Assembly: GCF_001447355.1 (NCBI RefSeq) | Contig: NZ_JXBW01000003.1 | Span: forward strand, 186,001 to 250,000 | Source: Alicyclobacillus tolerans | GTDB taxonomy: Bacteria > Bacillota > Bacilli > Alicyclobacillales > Alicyclobacillaceae | DNA: 64,000 nucleotides | Direction of reading: 5' to 3' | Part shown: piece by piece, positions 35,268 through 42,373 of the stretch | Position numbering within the stretch: the first letter of the stretch is position 1 | Layout: each line of letters starts with the position of its first letter | Position numbers and translations under genes: made by a program | Notes under the pieces: model-generated | Database searches by the model: none | Told to the model about the DNA's origin: nothing | Seen by the model: the letters and a program-made list of their open reading frames with translations, nothing else

Positions 35268-35360
35268 ACAATCACTCCCATCGCCCGCTCATCTTCCGTA
35301 TTATACCCCACTGGAACGTCTTGCATGACGAAAACAGCGGACGTCTATGCCTATAAGCAA

Positions 35361-36659
35361 CTAGGAAGTCGGCCGCGCCCGTCGTTTCGCCAGCGATTCA
35401 CTCTGTTCATCTTCGCCAAGCGAGGCCGCAAACGTGCCAGAACGCCGCCGGAACACGCGTCGTTCTACCTGCCAGACCAGGGCCACCGTCGCCAATTGAA
35501 CCAAGCCAAGACCAAACGATAAGATGCTTAACCCTCGAACAGCCTGTGGTGATGAATGGCGGCAAATGGCAATAAACAAAATGGTCCCAACGATCCGTCC
35601 GGCATTTTCAAACCACTCGCGTACAACGATGTGCGTCGTGCTTGGCACATCGTGTCCCGCGATATCATCCATCGCATCATAAACGTATCCCTGCAGCGGC
35701 ACGAGGAAAAACGGCAACGTTGCCGAAGTGACGCAACCGTACAAAATGATGGTCCAAGGGCGGATCGGCAATAAAAACAGACAAGCGGCACAAGCCATAC
35801 CAATGGCACCGGAAACAAGCAATCGCCAACGAAAACGCCCCGAGAAGCGACCAGCAAAGAAAAATGCGGCAAACGATAAAGCCCCCTGTAACAGCAAAAA
35901 CTCACCTAACTTCATTTCACTGCCTGTCGCAACATAGACAAGCAGTCCAATCAAGAACATAAACACGCCTTCACGGATACCATACAGCGACGAGGCAATT
36001 AAAATTCTGCGCCAAGGCCGCCGTTGTAAAGCGCGAAAACCTGACAACAATCGCAGGTTTGGAAGGGCCTGGCTATGTAGGCGGAAGCTTAGCAAAGTTG
36101 CCGCGATGAATAAGACGAACGAAATGCCAAACACCACGTGATATCCCGTAAGACCGCCAAAAAATGCGTCCTCACGGCTGATTAAAAGGCCGGCAACAGG
36201 CGGCGCAACGACGTTGGCAACCGACGTCAGCACGCCGAAAATCCCAAAAAACGGTTCGTGCCCCTTTTTATCGGTATACTCAATACTCAAAACGTCAAAG
36301 GCGAGCCAGTAGAAACCCTCCGCGACACCTGTCAAAAGACCAAGCAATTCGGGCACATGCGCGGCTTGCTCACCAACCATCAAGGTAACGGCGTAAAAGA
36401 CGGCATGTAGAATGATACCGATCCGCAATGCCATCGCCGTCGAGGTCTTGCGCGACATCCATGCAGCGAGCACAAATGTAAATGGCAAAGATATGAAAAC
36501 CAATAAGTTATACCATGCAATGGCGGAAAACGAGTGGTCGACCTTAAAGAGAAAGATGTTGACGAAAGTGTTGGACAAGCCGATGGACAAATGAAAGAAG
36601 CCGCTGACGACGAGCAGCCACCAAGCCATGGTCGGCAGTGTAAACGGCTGGCGATGCAT
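35361..36659 (-). CDS. MFS transporter (YqgE/YkuC-like)
   Basis: A 432-residue major facilitator with about twelve transmembrane helices. It resembles the YQGE-family efflux-type transporters of Bacilli; no substrate motif is visible. The longest frame starts at 36710, but ATG 36659 is preceded by AAGGGGGA at 5-6 nt. The C-terminal 40 residues are hydrophilic and basic. It lies 93 nt upstream of the ymfF-like gene and diverges from nfo. Confidence 0.82.
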   Translation of the reverse strand: MHRQPFTLPTMAWWLLVVSGFFHLSIGLSNTFVNIFLFKVDHSFSAIAWYNLLVFISLPFTFVLAAWMSRKTSTAMALRIGIILHAVFYAVTLMVGEQAAHVPELLGLLTGVAEGFYWLAFDVLSIEYTDKKGHEPFFGIFGVLTSVANVVAPPVAGLLISREDAFFGGLTGYHVVFGISFVLFIAATLLSFRLHSQALPNLRLLSGFRALQRRPWRRILIASSLYGIREGVFMFLIGLLVYVATGSEMKLGEFLLLQGALSFAAFFFAGRFSGRFRWRLLVSGAIGMACAACLFLLPIRPWTIILYGCVTSATLPFFLVPLQGYVYDAMDDIAGHDVPSTTHIVVREWFENAGRIVGTILFIAICRHSSPQAVRGLSILSFGLGLVQLATVALVWQVERRVFRRRSGTFAASLGEDEQSESLAKRRARPTS

Positions 36660-36888
36660 GGCAATCCCCCTTGCTGCGGCACATCTGCGTCTTCCGGACG
36701 CCCGCGACACGGACTTGGCACGAGTTGTGGTCTACGCGAATTTGTTAACGACAGCAACACGCTGCCTGCGGAGTTGTAGTATGAGTCAAACCCAGTGGAA
36801 TGATGTGAGGCACCTCGCATGGAGATGAGCGATCGCCTGTGTTACGATGGATGCGACACAGGCACAATGCGGAGGGACACAGGATCAG

Positions 36889-37725
36889 ATGAACTACGAC
36901 GATATCCTGCTCGGTGCGAACGTATCCATCGCAAAAACAGGATTACTGGCTGCGGTCGAGGAGACCATTTCGTACGGGGCGAATACATTTATGATTTACA
37001 CGCGTAGCAACCGCGGTGGAAAAGCCCGTCCAATCGAACAGTTTCATCGCGATGAAGCCGTTCTGCTGATGCAACAACATGGTATTGTCGATCCGGTCGT
37101 ACACCTGTCGTATTTGGTAAATCTCGCAAGTCCAAAAGCTGAAACACGAAGCTACGGCATCGACGTACTGCGCGAGGAAATCCAACGCGTTGAATATCTG
37201 AGCCTGCGCTACATCGTCATGCACCCCGGTTCACATGTGGGAGAAGGAAAAGATTTTGCGATTCAACAGATTGCCGACGCTCTTAATGAAATTCTCACGG
37301 GGAATGAAAAACTGTGGATCTGCCTTGAAACGATGGCGGGCGACGGATCGAAAGTCGGGAACAGCCTCGAGGAGATTGCTTCCATCATCGATCGCGTTCA
37401 ACACCAGGACAAACTCGCCGTCTGTATCGATACCTGTCACAACTATTCCTACGGTTATGATGTGGTGAATGACTTCGACGGCTTTCTTGAGGCATTTGAC
37501 CGCGTGATCGGACTCGACCGTTTAAAAGTGGTCCACATTAACGACTCGAAGAATCCATTTGGTTCCCGTAAGGACCGGCATGCCAATGTGGGTGAAGGAA
37601 CACTAGGCGCAGAAGCCATTAAGCGCATTGTCCACCACCCACAACTGCGCGGCATCCCGCAAATTCTGGAGACCCCAAACGGAAAATACAAAGAAGAAAT
37701 TGATTTTTTACTAGACCGGATCTGA
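36889..37725 (+). CDS. nfo: deoxyribonuclease IV (AP endonuclease)
   Basis: A 278-residue endonuclease IV TIM-barrel enzyme that cuts 5' to abasic sites in base excision repair and binds three zinc ions. Metal motifs: VVHLSYLVNLAS, HPGSHVGEG, CLETMAGDG, CIDTCHNYSYGYD and HINDSKNPFGSRKDRHANVGEG, ILETP. The start ATG 36889 gives the family N-terminus (LLGANVSIAKTG). Upstream AGGAT and GGAGGG are both candidate ribosome sites. It is divergent from the MFS gene and ends at a strong terminator. Confidence 0.93.
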   Translation: MNYDDILLGANVSIAKTGLLAAVEETISYGANTFMIYTRSNRGGKARPIEQFHRDEAVLLMQQHGIVDPVVHLSYLVNLASPKAETRSYGIDVLREEIQRVEYLSLRYIVMHPGSHVGEGKDFAIQQIADALNEILTGNEKLWICLETMAGDGSKVGNSLEEIASIIDRVQHQDKLAVCIDTCHNYSYGYDVVNDFDGFLEAFDRVIGLDRLKVVHINDSKNPFGSRKDRHANVGEGTLGAEAIKRIVHHPQLRGIPQILETPNGKYKEEIDFLLDRI

Positions 37726-37730
37726 GCACC

Positions 37731-37762
37731 AAAGGCCGCTTGAAAGCCGCCGAGCGGCCTTT
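37731..37762 (+). terminator. terminator between nfo and the MazG-like gene
   Basis: A perfect 10-bp stem, AAAGGCCGCT (37731-37740) with AGCGGCCTTT (37753-37762). The A and T tracts at both ends allow bidirectional use for the convergent MazG-like gene, whose stop codon is 3 nt away. Confidence 0.75.
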
Positions 37763-37764
37763 AC

Positions 37765-38103
37765 CTACAAATAGCCTTTCTGCTTCAGCTTCTCGATGTG
37801 TTTTTCCATCTCAGCTTCCATGTCAATTCCGTATAAGTCCTCGATCACGAACATCATGGAAGTTGCCGTCTGTGCAACATCCAGCAGTTCGCTGACTATG
37901 GCTCGTACGACTTCTTCGTTCGGCTTAATATCCTGCTCACCTGACAGGCCCCGAAACTTACCGATGGCCTGGGCAAGCTCCCCGACCTCTTCTGTGATTT
38001 TCAACATTGTCGATTCGAGTGTCGGGGTTAACCTACCCAATCTTGGCAGTGAAATAGTCTTTCGTTCCAAACAACTCGTCTCCCAGTCCGTCACACATCT
38101 CAT
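37765..38103 (-). CDS. MazG-like all-alpha NTP pyrophosphatase-family protein
   Basis: A 112-residue MazG-like protein. The metal-binding pattern EEVGELAQAIGKF (EExxE, about residue 38) and SELLDVAQT (ExxD, about residue 72) is intact. These enzymes hydrolyse (d)NTPs to NMP and pyrophosphate, cleaning aberrant nucleotides. The start overlaps the transaminase stop by 4 bp (ATGA) and lacks its own ribosome site, so it is translationally coupled. Substrate unknown. Confidence 0.8.
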   Translation of the reverse strand: MRCVTDWETSCLERKTISLPRLGRLTPTLESTMLKITEEVGELAQAIGKFRGLSGEQDIKPNEEVVRAIVSELLDVAQTATSMMFVIEDLYGIDMEAEMEKHIEKLKQKGYL

Positions 38104-39014
38104 TTTGAAAATGTCGCAATGGCATCGGCAAAAGCAGATTGCAAACGCCCGACGAGCGAAAGATCACGTGCCTCCCACGCCACTTGACACATATCAGCAG
38201 CAAGCGGCTCTGATCCCTTGACTGCCGGTAATGACGCATAAGGCAAGTTAGGGTGCGTGACCACGCGCTGAATCGGAAACACTTCGGTCAGCGTACCAGT
38301 AATAAATATAGCGTCGACCGCAGACAATTCTTCGACAGGCAATTTGCTCTCGTGCACAGCAATTCCCAACTGGTTGGCAAGCTGCATCACAAAACGGCGG
38401 GTGATACCATTCAAGATGTAGCGATCTGCAGGTGCCGTTATCAGCTGGTTGTCACGAACAAACCAAAGGTTAGAACTTGCCGACTCGATCATGGCTCCGT
38501 CGCGTACCAGCAAAGCTTCATCTGCACCCATATCGTGTGCCGTCTGCTTCGCCAAGATATTGGGCAACAAGTTAATGGTCTTGATCCAAGCGTTCGCCCA
38601 CCGTTCATCGGCCATCATCAGGAGGGTTCCCGGTGCCTTGGATGTTTGCGGTGTAACCGGTCGTACCGTGGCACTCACGTTAGCCTTGACTGTCGGTTCC
38701 GGAAACAGGTGGTTGCGAACAGCCGAACCGCGCGTAACCTGAAGGTAAATGGAGGACTCTGGCTCCCTGCTCTCGGCGATAAGTCTTTCAATCAATGACG
38801 CGCATTCGTTTTTTGTAAACGGAGGGACAATGCGAATGGCTTGCAGGCTCATCCAGAGGCGATCCAGATGCCAATCAAGCAAGAACGGACGACCGTTATA
38901 GCAGCGAATGACTTCATACACGCCATCGCCAAACTGATGTCCACGTTCGTCCAATGGTACGATCCCGCTGTCCGGTGTCACAAACTCGCCGTTGTAGTAG
39001 CCAACAATAGGCAC
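38100..39014 (-). CDS. dat: D-amino-acid transaminase (class IV, Dat-like)
   Basis: A 304-residue fold-type IV PLP enzyme. The N-terminal DERGHQFGDGVYEVIRCYNG is diagnostic of D-amino-acid transaminase; PLP Lys lies in IKTINLLPNILAKQ and the phosphate cup in TLTEVFPI. It makes D-Glu and D-Ala for peptidoglycan; a branched-chain or 4-amino-4-deoxychorismate role is less likely. The longest frame begins at a TTG (39032), but GTG 39014 follows GAGGG at 7 nt. An extended -10 promoter lies upstream. Confidence 0.87.
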   Translation of the reverse strand: MPIVGYYNGEFVTPDSGIVPLDERGHQFGDGVYEVIRCYNGRPFLLDWHLDRLWMSLQAIRIVPPFTKNECASLIERLIAESREPESSIYLQVTRGSAVRNHLFPEPTVKANVSATVRPVTPQTSKAPGTLLMMADERWANAWIKTINLLPNILAKQTAHDMGADEALLVRDGAMIESASSNLWFVRDNQLITAPADRYILNGITRRFVMQLANQLGIAVHESKLPVEELSAVDAIFITGTLTEVFPIQRVVTHPNLPYASLPAVKGSEPLAADMCQVAWEARDLSLVGRLQSAFADAIATFSK

Positions 39015-39046
39015 GCAACATCCCTCTTCCAACGCAGATTTTCATC

Positions 39047-39075
39047 ATTATACCATCGCATGATCGTGATGACGA
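39047..39075 (-). promoter_or_regulatory. promoter of the dat operon
   Basis: Minus-strand TATAAT at 39052-39047 preceded by TGG (extended -10), 17 nt from TCGTCA (39075-39070). Located about 35 nt upstream of the dat start. Confidence 0.55.
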
Positions 39076-39086
39076 AAGATTCGATG

Positions 39087-39092
39087 TATAAT
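39087..39092 (+). promoter_or_regulatory. -10 element for the HIT gene
   Basis: A perfect TATAAT 34 nt before the HIT start codon, divergent from the dat promoter. The -35 is weak. Confidence 0.4.
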
Positions 39093-39126
39093 TCATATGT
39101 GACGATGATGAAAGGGGGTGGCCATT

Positions 39127-39471
39127 TTGGAGAAGTGCTTGTTTTGCCAGATTGTCGCCGGGGAAATTCCATCCCAAAAAGTGTATGAGGACGATTTCGT
39201 CTACGCATTTCAGGACATTCGTCCACAGGCGCCGATACATATTTTAATTATCCCTAAGCGCCATATTTCGTCCGCACAATCTGTGACGGACTCGGATACG
39301 GAAATCCTTGGTCATCTACATGCCGTCATTCCTCAAATCGCTGCCGACGCAGGGATTGCAGAAGCAGGATACCGCGTTGTAACGAATGTCGGCCGTCACG
39401 GTCAACAAACTGTACCGCACCTACATTACCATGTTCTGGGCGGACGACAATTGGGATGGCCGCCAGGTTAA
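39127..39471 (+). CDS. HIT-family nucleotide-binding protein (HinT-like)
   Basis: A 114-residue histidine-triad protein that hydrolyses nucleoside phosphoramidates or adenylates. N-terminal CLFCQIVAGEIPSQKVYEDD and the triad HLHYHVLGG near the C-terminus are complete. The frame opens at GTG 39118, but TTG 39127 is 8 nt after AAAGGGGG and yields the family start MEKCLFC. The 3' end overlaps the convergent OsmC gene by 4 bp. Confidence 0.92.
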   Translation: MEKCLFCQIVAGEIPSQKVYEDDFVYAFQDIRPQAPIHILIIPKRHISSAQSVTDSDTEILGHLHAVIPQIAADAGIAEAGYRVVTNVGRHGQQTVPHLHYHVLGGRQLGWPPG

Positions 39472-39929
39472 TCTGGCTGGCCGTCCGCCTGTCCAATCAC
39501 ATCAAGAGGTGGAATATCTGAATCGTTCAACACGAGATGGGGAATCACTTCAGCGCGTACGGATGCAATCGCGGAGCAGTACTTCTCTTCACTGAGGCGA
39601 ATGGCTCGCCAAGCCTTAGCTGCAGGCACTTCTCCTGTCATGCGATATGTTAGATGAATGCGCGTAAAGGCCTGAGGATATTCTTCGCGCCGTTCGCCCA
39701 CAGCCTCAATTTCCAGCCCTTCGAGGGGGACGCGCATCCGCTCTAAAATCATTGCAATATCGATACCTGTGCACCCCACCAATCCCATCAACAATAGTTC
39801 CATGGGTCGATTGCCCTGGCCCGTACCGCCTTCTTCCTTGCGAGCGTCCATATAAATGGTGTTGCCGGATGGCCCATCAGCTTGAAAGTGGCGTTGCCCA
39901 AGCCACTTGCTTGTGACCTTCATCTCCAT
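39468..39929 (-). CDS. OsmC-family peroxiredoxin-like protein (YhfA type)
   Basis: A 153-residue OsmC/Ohr-family protein. The two reactive Cys are in GLVGCTGIDI (about residue 53) and EEKYCSAIASV (about residue 117). Members reduce organic hydroperoxides; the YhfA branch is of uncertain substrate. The dimer-type GNRPMELLLMGL motif is present. Start ATG 39929 with GGAGGGGAC about 10 nt upstream. Convergent with the HIT gene. Confidence 0.87.
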   Translation of the reverse strand: MEMKVTSKWLGQRHFQADGPSGNTIYMDARKEEGGTGQGNRPMELLLMGLVGCTGIDIAMILERMRVPLEGLEIEAVGERREEYPQAFTRIHLTYRMTGEVPAAKAWRAIRLSEEKYCSAIASVRAEVIPHLVLNDSDIPPLDVIGQADGQPD

Positions 39930-39978
39930 GCTTTCGTCCCCTCCCTCACCCTATTGTAACAGCGGTACAGTTGCCTCG

Positions 39979-40338
39979 TCACGGTTCTCCATCGACAGTC
40001 ATCGTGCCTTGCATGCCTGGTTCCGGTATGCCTTGACGATCTGAGTAATATCGGAAATGTCCTGTTTTGTCGGGAACAAATGATACGTCGACAGATTCAC
40101 CAGGATTGAGGTTCTGTGTGAAGATGTAGAAATCAGGTATGACAAAATTGTGAACCTGTGTTCCTTCATTCCGAACCGTAATTTGTACGGTGGTTCCCTT
40201 ATCGACATCAATTTCATTCGGTACGATTTGTCCATCGCGCAAGGTGACGTGAATGGGACTCGCTGACATGACATTTAGCCAACCCATAAGCCCTAATGTA
40301 GCCGCCGTCATAAGTATGGTTCGATAAAATACCTGCAT
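39979..40338 (-). CDS. exported cupredoxin-like domain protein
   Basis: A 119-residue single cupredoxin domain with an N-terminal hydrophobic export or anchor segment (residues 5-25). The layout fits the cupredoxin_1/EfeO-like group: PNEIDVDKGTTVQITVRNEG, then HNFVIP (first copper His) and a C-terminal PGMQGTM. The usual copper Cys of blue proteins is replaced (HFRYYSDRQG), so type 1 copper binding is doubtful; other metals or a structural role are possible. GGAGG precedes ATG 40338. A perfect inverted repeat lies immediately before that ribosome site. Confidence 0.75.
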   Translation of the reverse strand: MQVFYRTILMTAATLGLMGWLNVMSASPIHVTLRDGQIVPNEIDVDKGTTVQITVRNEGTQVHNFVIPDFYIFTQNLNPGESVDVSFVPDKTGHFRYYSDRQGIPEPGMQGTMTVDGEP

Positions 40339-40350
40339 CGTCTTCCTCCA

Positions 40351-40370
40351 ACTTTTGATATGTCAAAAGT
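40351..40370. promoter_or_regulatory. inverted repeat before the cupredoxin gene
   Basis: ACTTTTGA (40351-40358), TATG, TCAAAAGT (40363-40370): an 8-bp perfect stem ending next to the TTGGAGG ribosome site. Either an operator or an RNA hairpin that limits ribosome access. Confidence 0.35.
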
Positions 40371-40512
40371 AGGTTGACGAATCACAGACCAAATTATTCC
40401 CTTTTATGCGAATTGCGGATGGGTTCTCGACAGGCCTCCTCTGCTTCGATATCAACAACCGATGATTGTGCTGTTTCAGACGAACTCTCGGCGTAAATGT
40501 GATACTCGTTGA

Positions 40513-40546
40513 GGTGGCTTGGAGTTACTGGTGGCTTGGAGTTACG
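40513..40546. repeat. 17-bp tandem repeat at the 3' end of the PAP2 gene
   Basis: GGTGGCTTGGAGTTAC plus one base occurs at 40513-40529 and again at 40530-40546, differing only in the last base. The TAA stop of the PAP2 gene (40542-40544) lies inside the second plus-strand copy. Confidence 0.85.
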
Positions 40547-41105
40547 GTAAGTGAAATAATGCGCATTGCAGATATGCACATGCGATTCCTGCCGTGGATC
40601 CACCAACTGCCCCGACGACAACATCACTGATATGGTGCAATCCGCAATAAACTCGGGCGAAAGCCAACCAAATTGCCAAACCGAGCAATAGTGGAAAATA
40701 GGGACCAAGGTGATACGCGCCAATGGCAAGTGCGAAACCTCCGGCCGCATGATTGCTAGGAAACGAATCACCCGGTTCATGCCATAACAATGGCTGCCAT
40801 GGTTCCTTGTCGAAAGGTCGTGGGCGACTAACAAGTCGACTCACTGGCTCATGCAAGGCTCGCACCGTGACGGCAGCTACAATCGCACTAGCGACACTCA
40901 ATACAGCGGTGATTCGCAGACCAGGAAAAGCGAAACCCGTGGAAGCAACGACAAGAATCATAAGAATAATTAACGGTGTGTATTTGGCACTTGCCATCAT
41001 CGTGGAGTCAAACGCATGAGAACGGCCCCATTTGGCTTCGATCCACACCATGACCTTCGTGTCAATTTGCTCAATGTACCCCCATAAGGTCATGACTCGT
41101 CCCAT
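40542..41105 (-). CDS. PAP2-family phosphatase (undecaprenyl-diphosphatase-like)
   Basis: A 187-residue membrane phosphatase with about six hydrophobic segments. The three PAP2 motifs are SRPRPF (about residue 93), FPSNHAAG (about residue 114, PSxH) and RVYCGLHHISDVVVG (about residue 151, SR-x5-H-x3-D type). BcrC-like undecaprenyl diphosphatase is the best guess. GGAGAG precedes ATG 41105. The start lies within the 3' end of the phospholipase-D-like gene (16-bp overlap). The stop is inside a 17-bp tandem repeat. Confidence 0.85.
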   Translation of the reverse strand: MGRVMTLWGYIEQIDTKVMVWIEAKWGRSHAFDSTMMASAKYTPLIILMILVVASTGFAFPGLRITAVLSVASAIVAAVTVRALHEPVSRLVSRPRPFDKEPWQPLLWHEPGDSFPSNHAAGGFALAIGAYHLGPYFPLLLGLAIWLAFARVYCGLHHISDVVVGAVGGSTAGIACAYLQCALFHLP

Positions 41106-42217
41106 TGTCTCTCCTTCTCTGCCATCGGATAGTCAGTTCCTCGAGCAAGCTGGACATGCAGATCCTCTGTAAGCGCGTGTGAAAACGTTGGCACGTTCGT
41201 CAACCAAAGATCTGCTTCATGGTTGTACGTGTAAGCCTGATGACTAAAGTTGGCACTCCCAATCATAAAAATTCGCCCACTGTCGATGTCGAGGATCTTC
41301 GCGTGCATCAATTCTCCCTGGTAGGGACGGTAATATCGTATCAAAGCGCCGGCGCTCTGCAACTCCGATACGGCTTTGCGGTTATAAGTTTGGGAAGGAT
41401 CGACAAGCACCGACACCTGTACTCCGCGCGCAAGGGCACTATGTAAAGCGGAAATAACGTCGGTATCCGATAAATCGAATGCTTCGAGATCAATTTCGCT
41501 ATGCGCTTGCCCAATAGCATCGACCACCGCCTCGCCGATACGGCTATCGACGAGTAGGGGCTGTGGAAAACTCGGCGTCTCTACGACCTGACCGCCTGCA
41601 CGTGCGAAGTCCCACGCGAAAAGCTCCTCAAATTTTTGACTCTGGCCTGGAAGGTATACGGATGCGTCATTGTTATTCCAACTGTCCTTTCCGTAGTTCA
41701 TACCACCGATCAGCACATCTTGATCCGCAATTAACATTTTGACGTGATCAATCCCCTGCTTGATCTGGATCTGCTCGACCGGAATGCCGGCCTTTTGAAG
41801 CGTGGGTACGGCTATAGTGGTTGAATGCGATTCGGTGCTGTCGACGACAGCACGGACGTCTACACCTCGGCGATGCGCATCTGCGAGAGCTTGTAGAATA
41901 TCTGGATCTGATAACTCGTAGATGTCGAGATGAACCTCACGTCGACTGGCCCGAATCATCTGCAGAGCTTTCTGCTTGATGTCCGGCCCCCACAGTAGTT
42001 CCATTCCGTTGCGAGCGTATGCAGGCTTCGGAAGCGTTTCTTGTAAGATTTGGTTGTTTCCGAACGGTAGGATGCCACAGCCACTTAAGCCGAGGCTGAT
42101 GAAAGTCAAACCTAGTGCCAACCAATGTCGTTTTGTCGGGATACGTCGAGTATGCCAAGTTTCTGAGCGACATCCTTCACTAAGTTCGCAATATGCGGGC
42201 TGTAGAAATTCATTCAT
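41090..42217 (-). CDS. phospholipase D-like lipoprotein
   Basis: A 375-residue PLD-superfamily protein with two HKD motifs, HVKMLIAD (about residue 180) and HAKILDID (about residue 325), each followed by a Gly-rich turn (GGMNYG, GSANFS). A hydrophobic segment with lipobox LSGC at Cys47 follows an unusually long hydrophilic N-terminus of about 30 residues, so lipid anchoring is likely but not certain. Cardiolipin synthase-like or phosphodiesterase activity is possible. ATG 42217 with GGAGGG at 7 nt; a hairpin covers part of that site. Confidence 0.82.
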   Translation of the reverse strand: MNEFLQPAYCELSEGCRSETWHTRRIPTKRHWLALGLTFISLGLSGCGILPFGNNQILQETLPKPAYARNGMELLWGPDIKQKALQMIRASRREVHLDIYELSDPDILQALADAHRRGVDVRAVVDSTESHSTTIAVPTLQKAGIPVEQIQIKQGIDHVKMLIADQDVLIGGMNYGKDSWNNNDASVYLPGQSQKFEELFAWDFARAGGQVVETPSFPQPLLVDSRIGEAVVDAIGQAHSEIDLEAFDLSDTDVISALHSALARGVQVSVLVDPSQTYNRKAVSELQSAGALIRYYRPYQGELMHAKILDIDSGRIFMIGSANFSHQAYTYNHEADLWLTNVPTFSHALTEDLHVQLARGTDYPMAEKERQWDES

Positions 42218-42227
42218 GGACAATCCC

Positions 42228-42246
42228 TCCATCCAAAACGGATGGA
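42228..42246 (-). promoter_or_regulatory. hairpin overlapping the ribosome site of the PLD-like gene
   Basis: TCCATCC (42228-42234) pairs with GGATGGA (42240-42246), 5-nt loop. On the transcript its 3' arm shares three bases with the GGAGGG ribosome site. Confidence 0.4.
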
Positions 42247-42373
42247 TGATGAATTCCCCTGAAAAAGGCCAACACCTGTTTTCGATAGGATATACATACA
42301 AAATAAGAAATCCACTATCATGTAGTGAATATTACGCCAAATGGACTCTCGCAGGACCTGGCCCTTGACTCCA

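Noticed and set aside
40394-40834. A 146-codon minus-strand frame extending past the PAP2 stop
   Set aside because: Its first two thirds are out of frame with the PAP2 protein; the last 50 codons may be chance. Removing one 17-bp repeat unit does not fuse it to PAP2.
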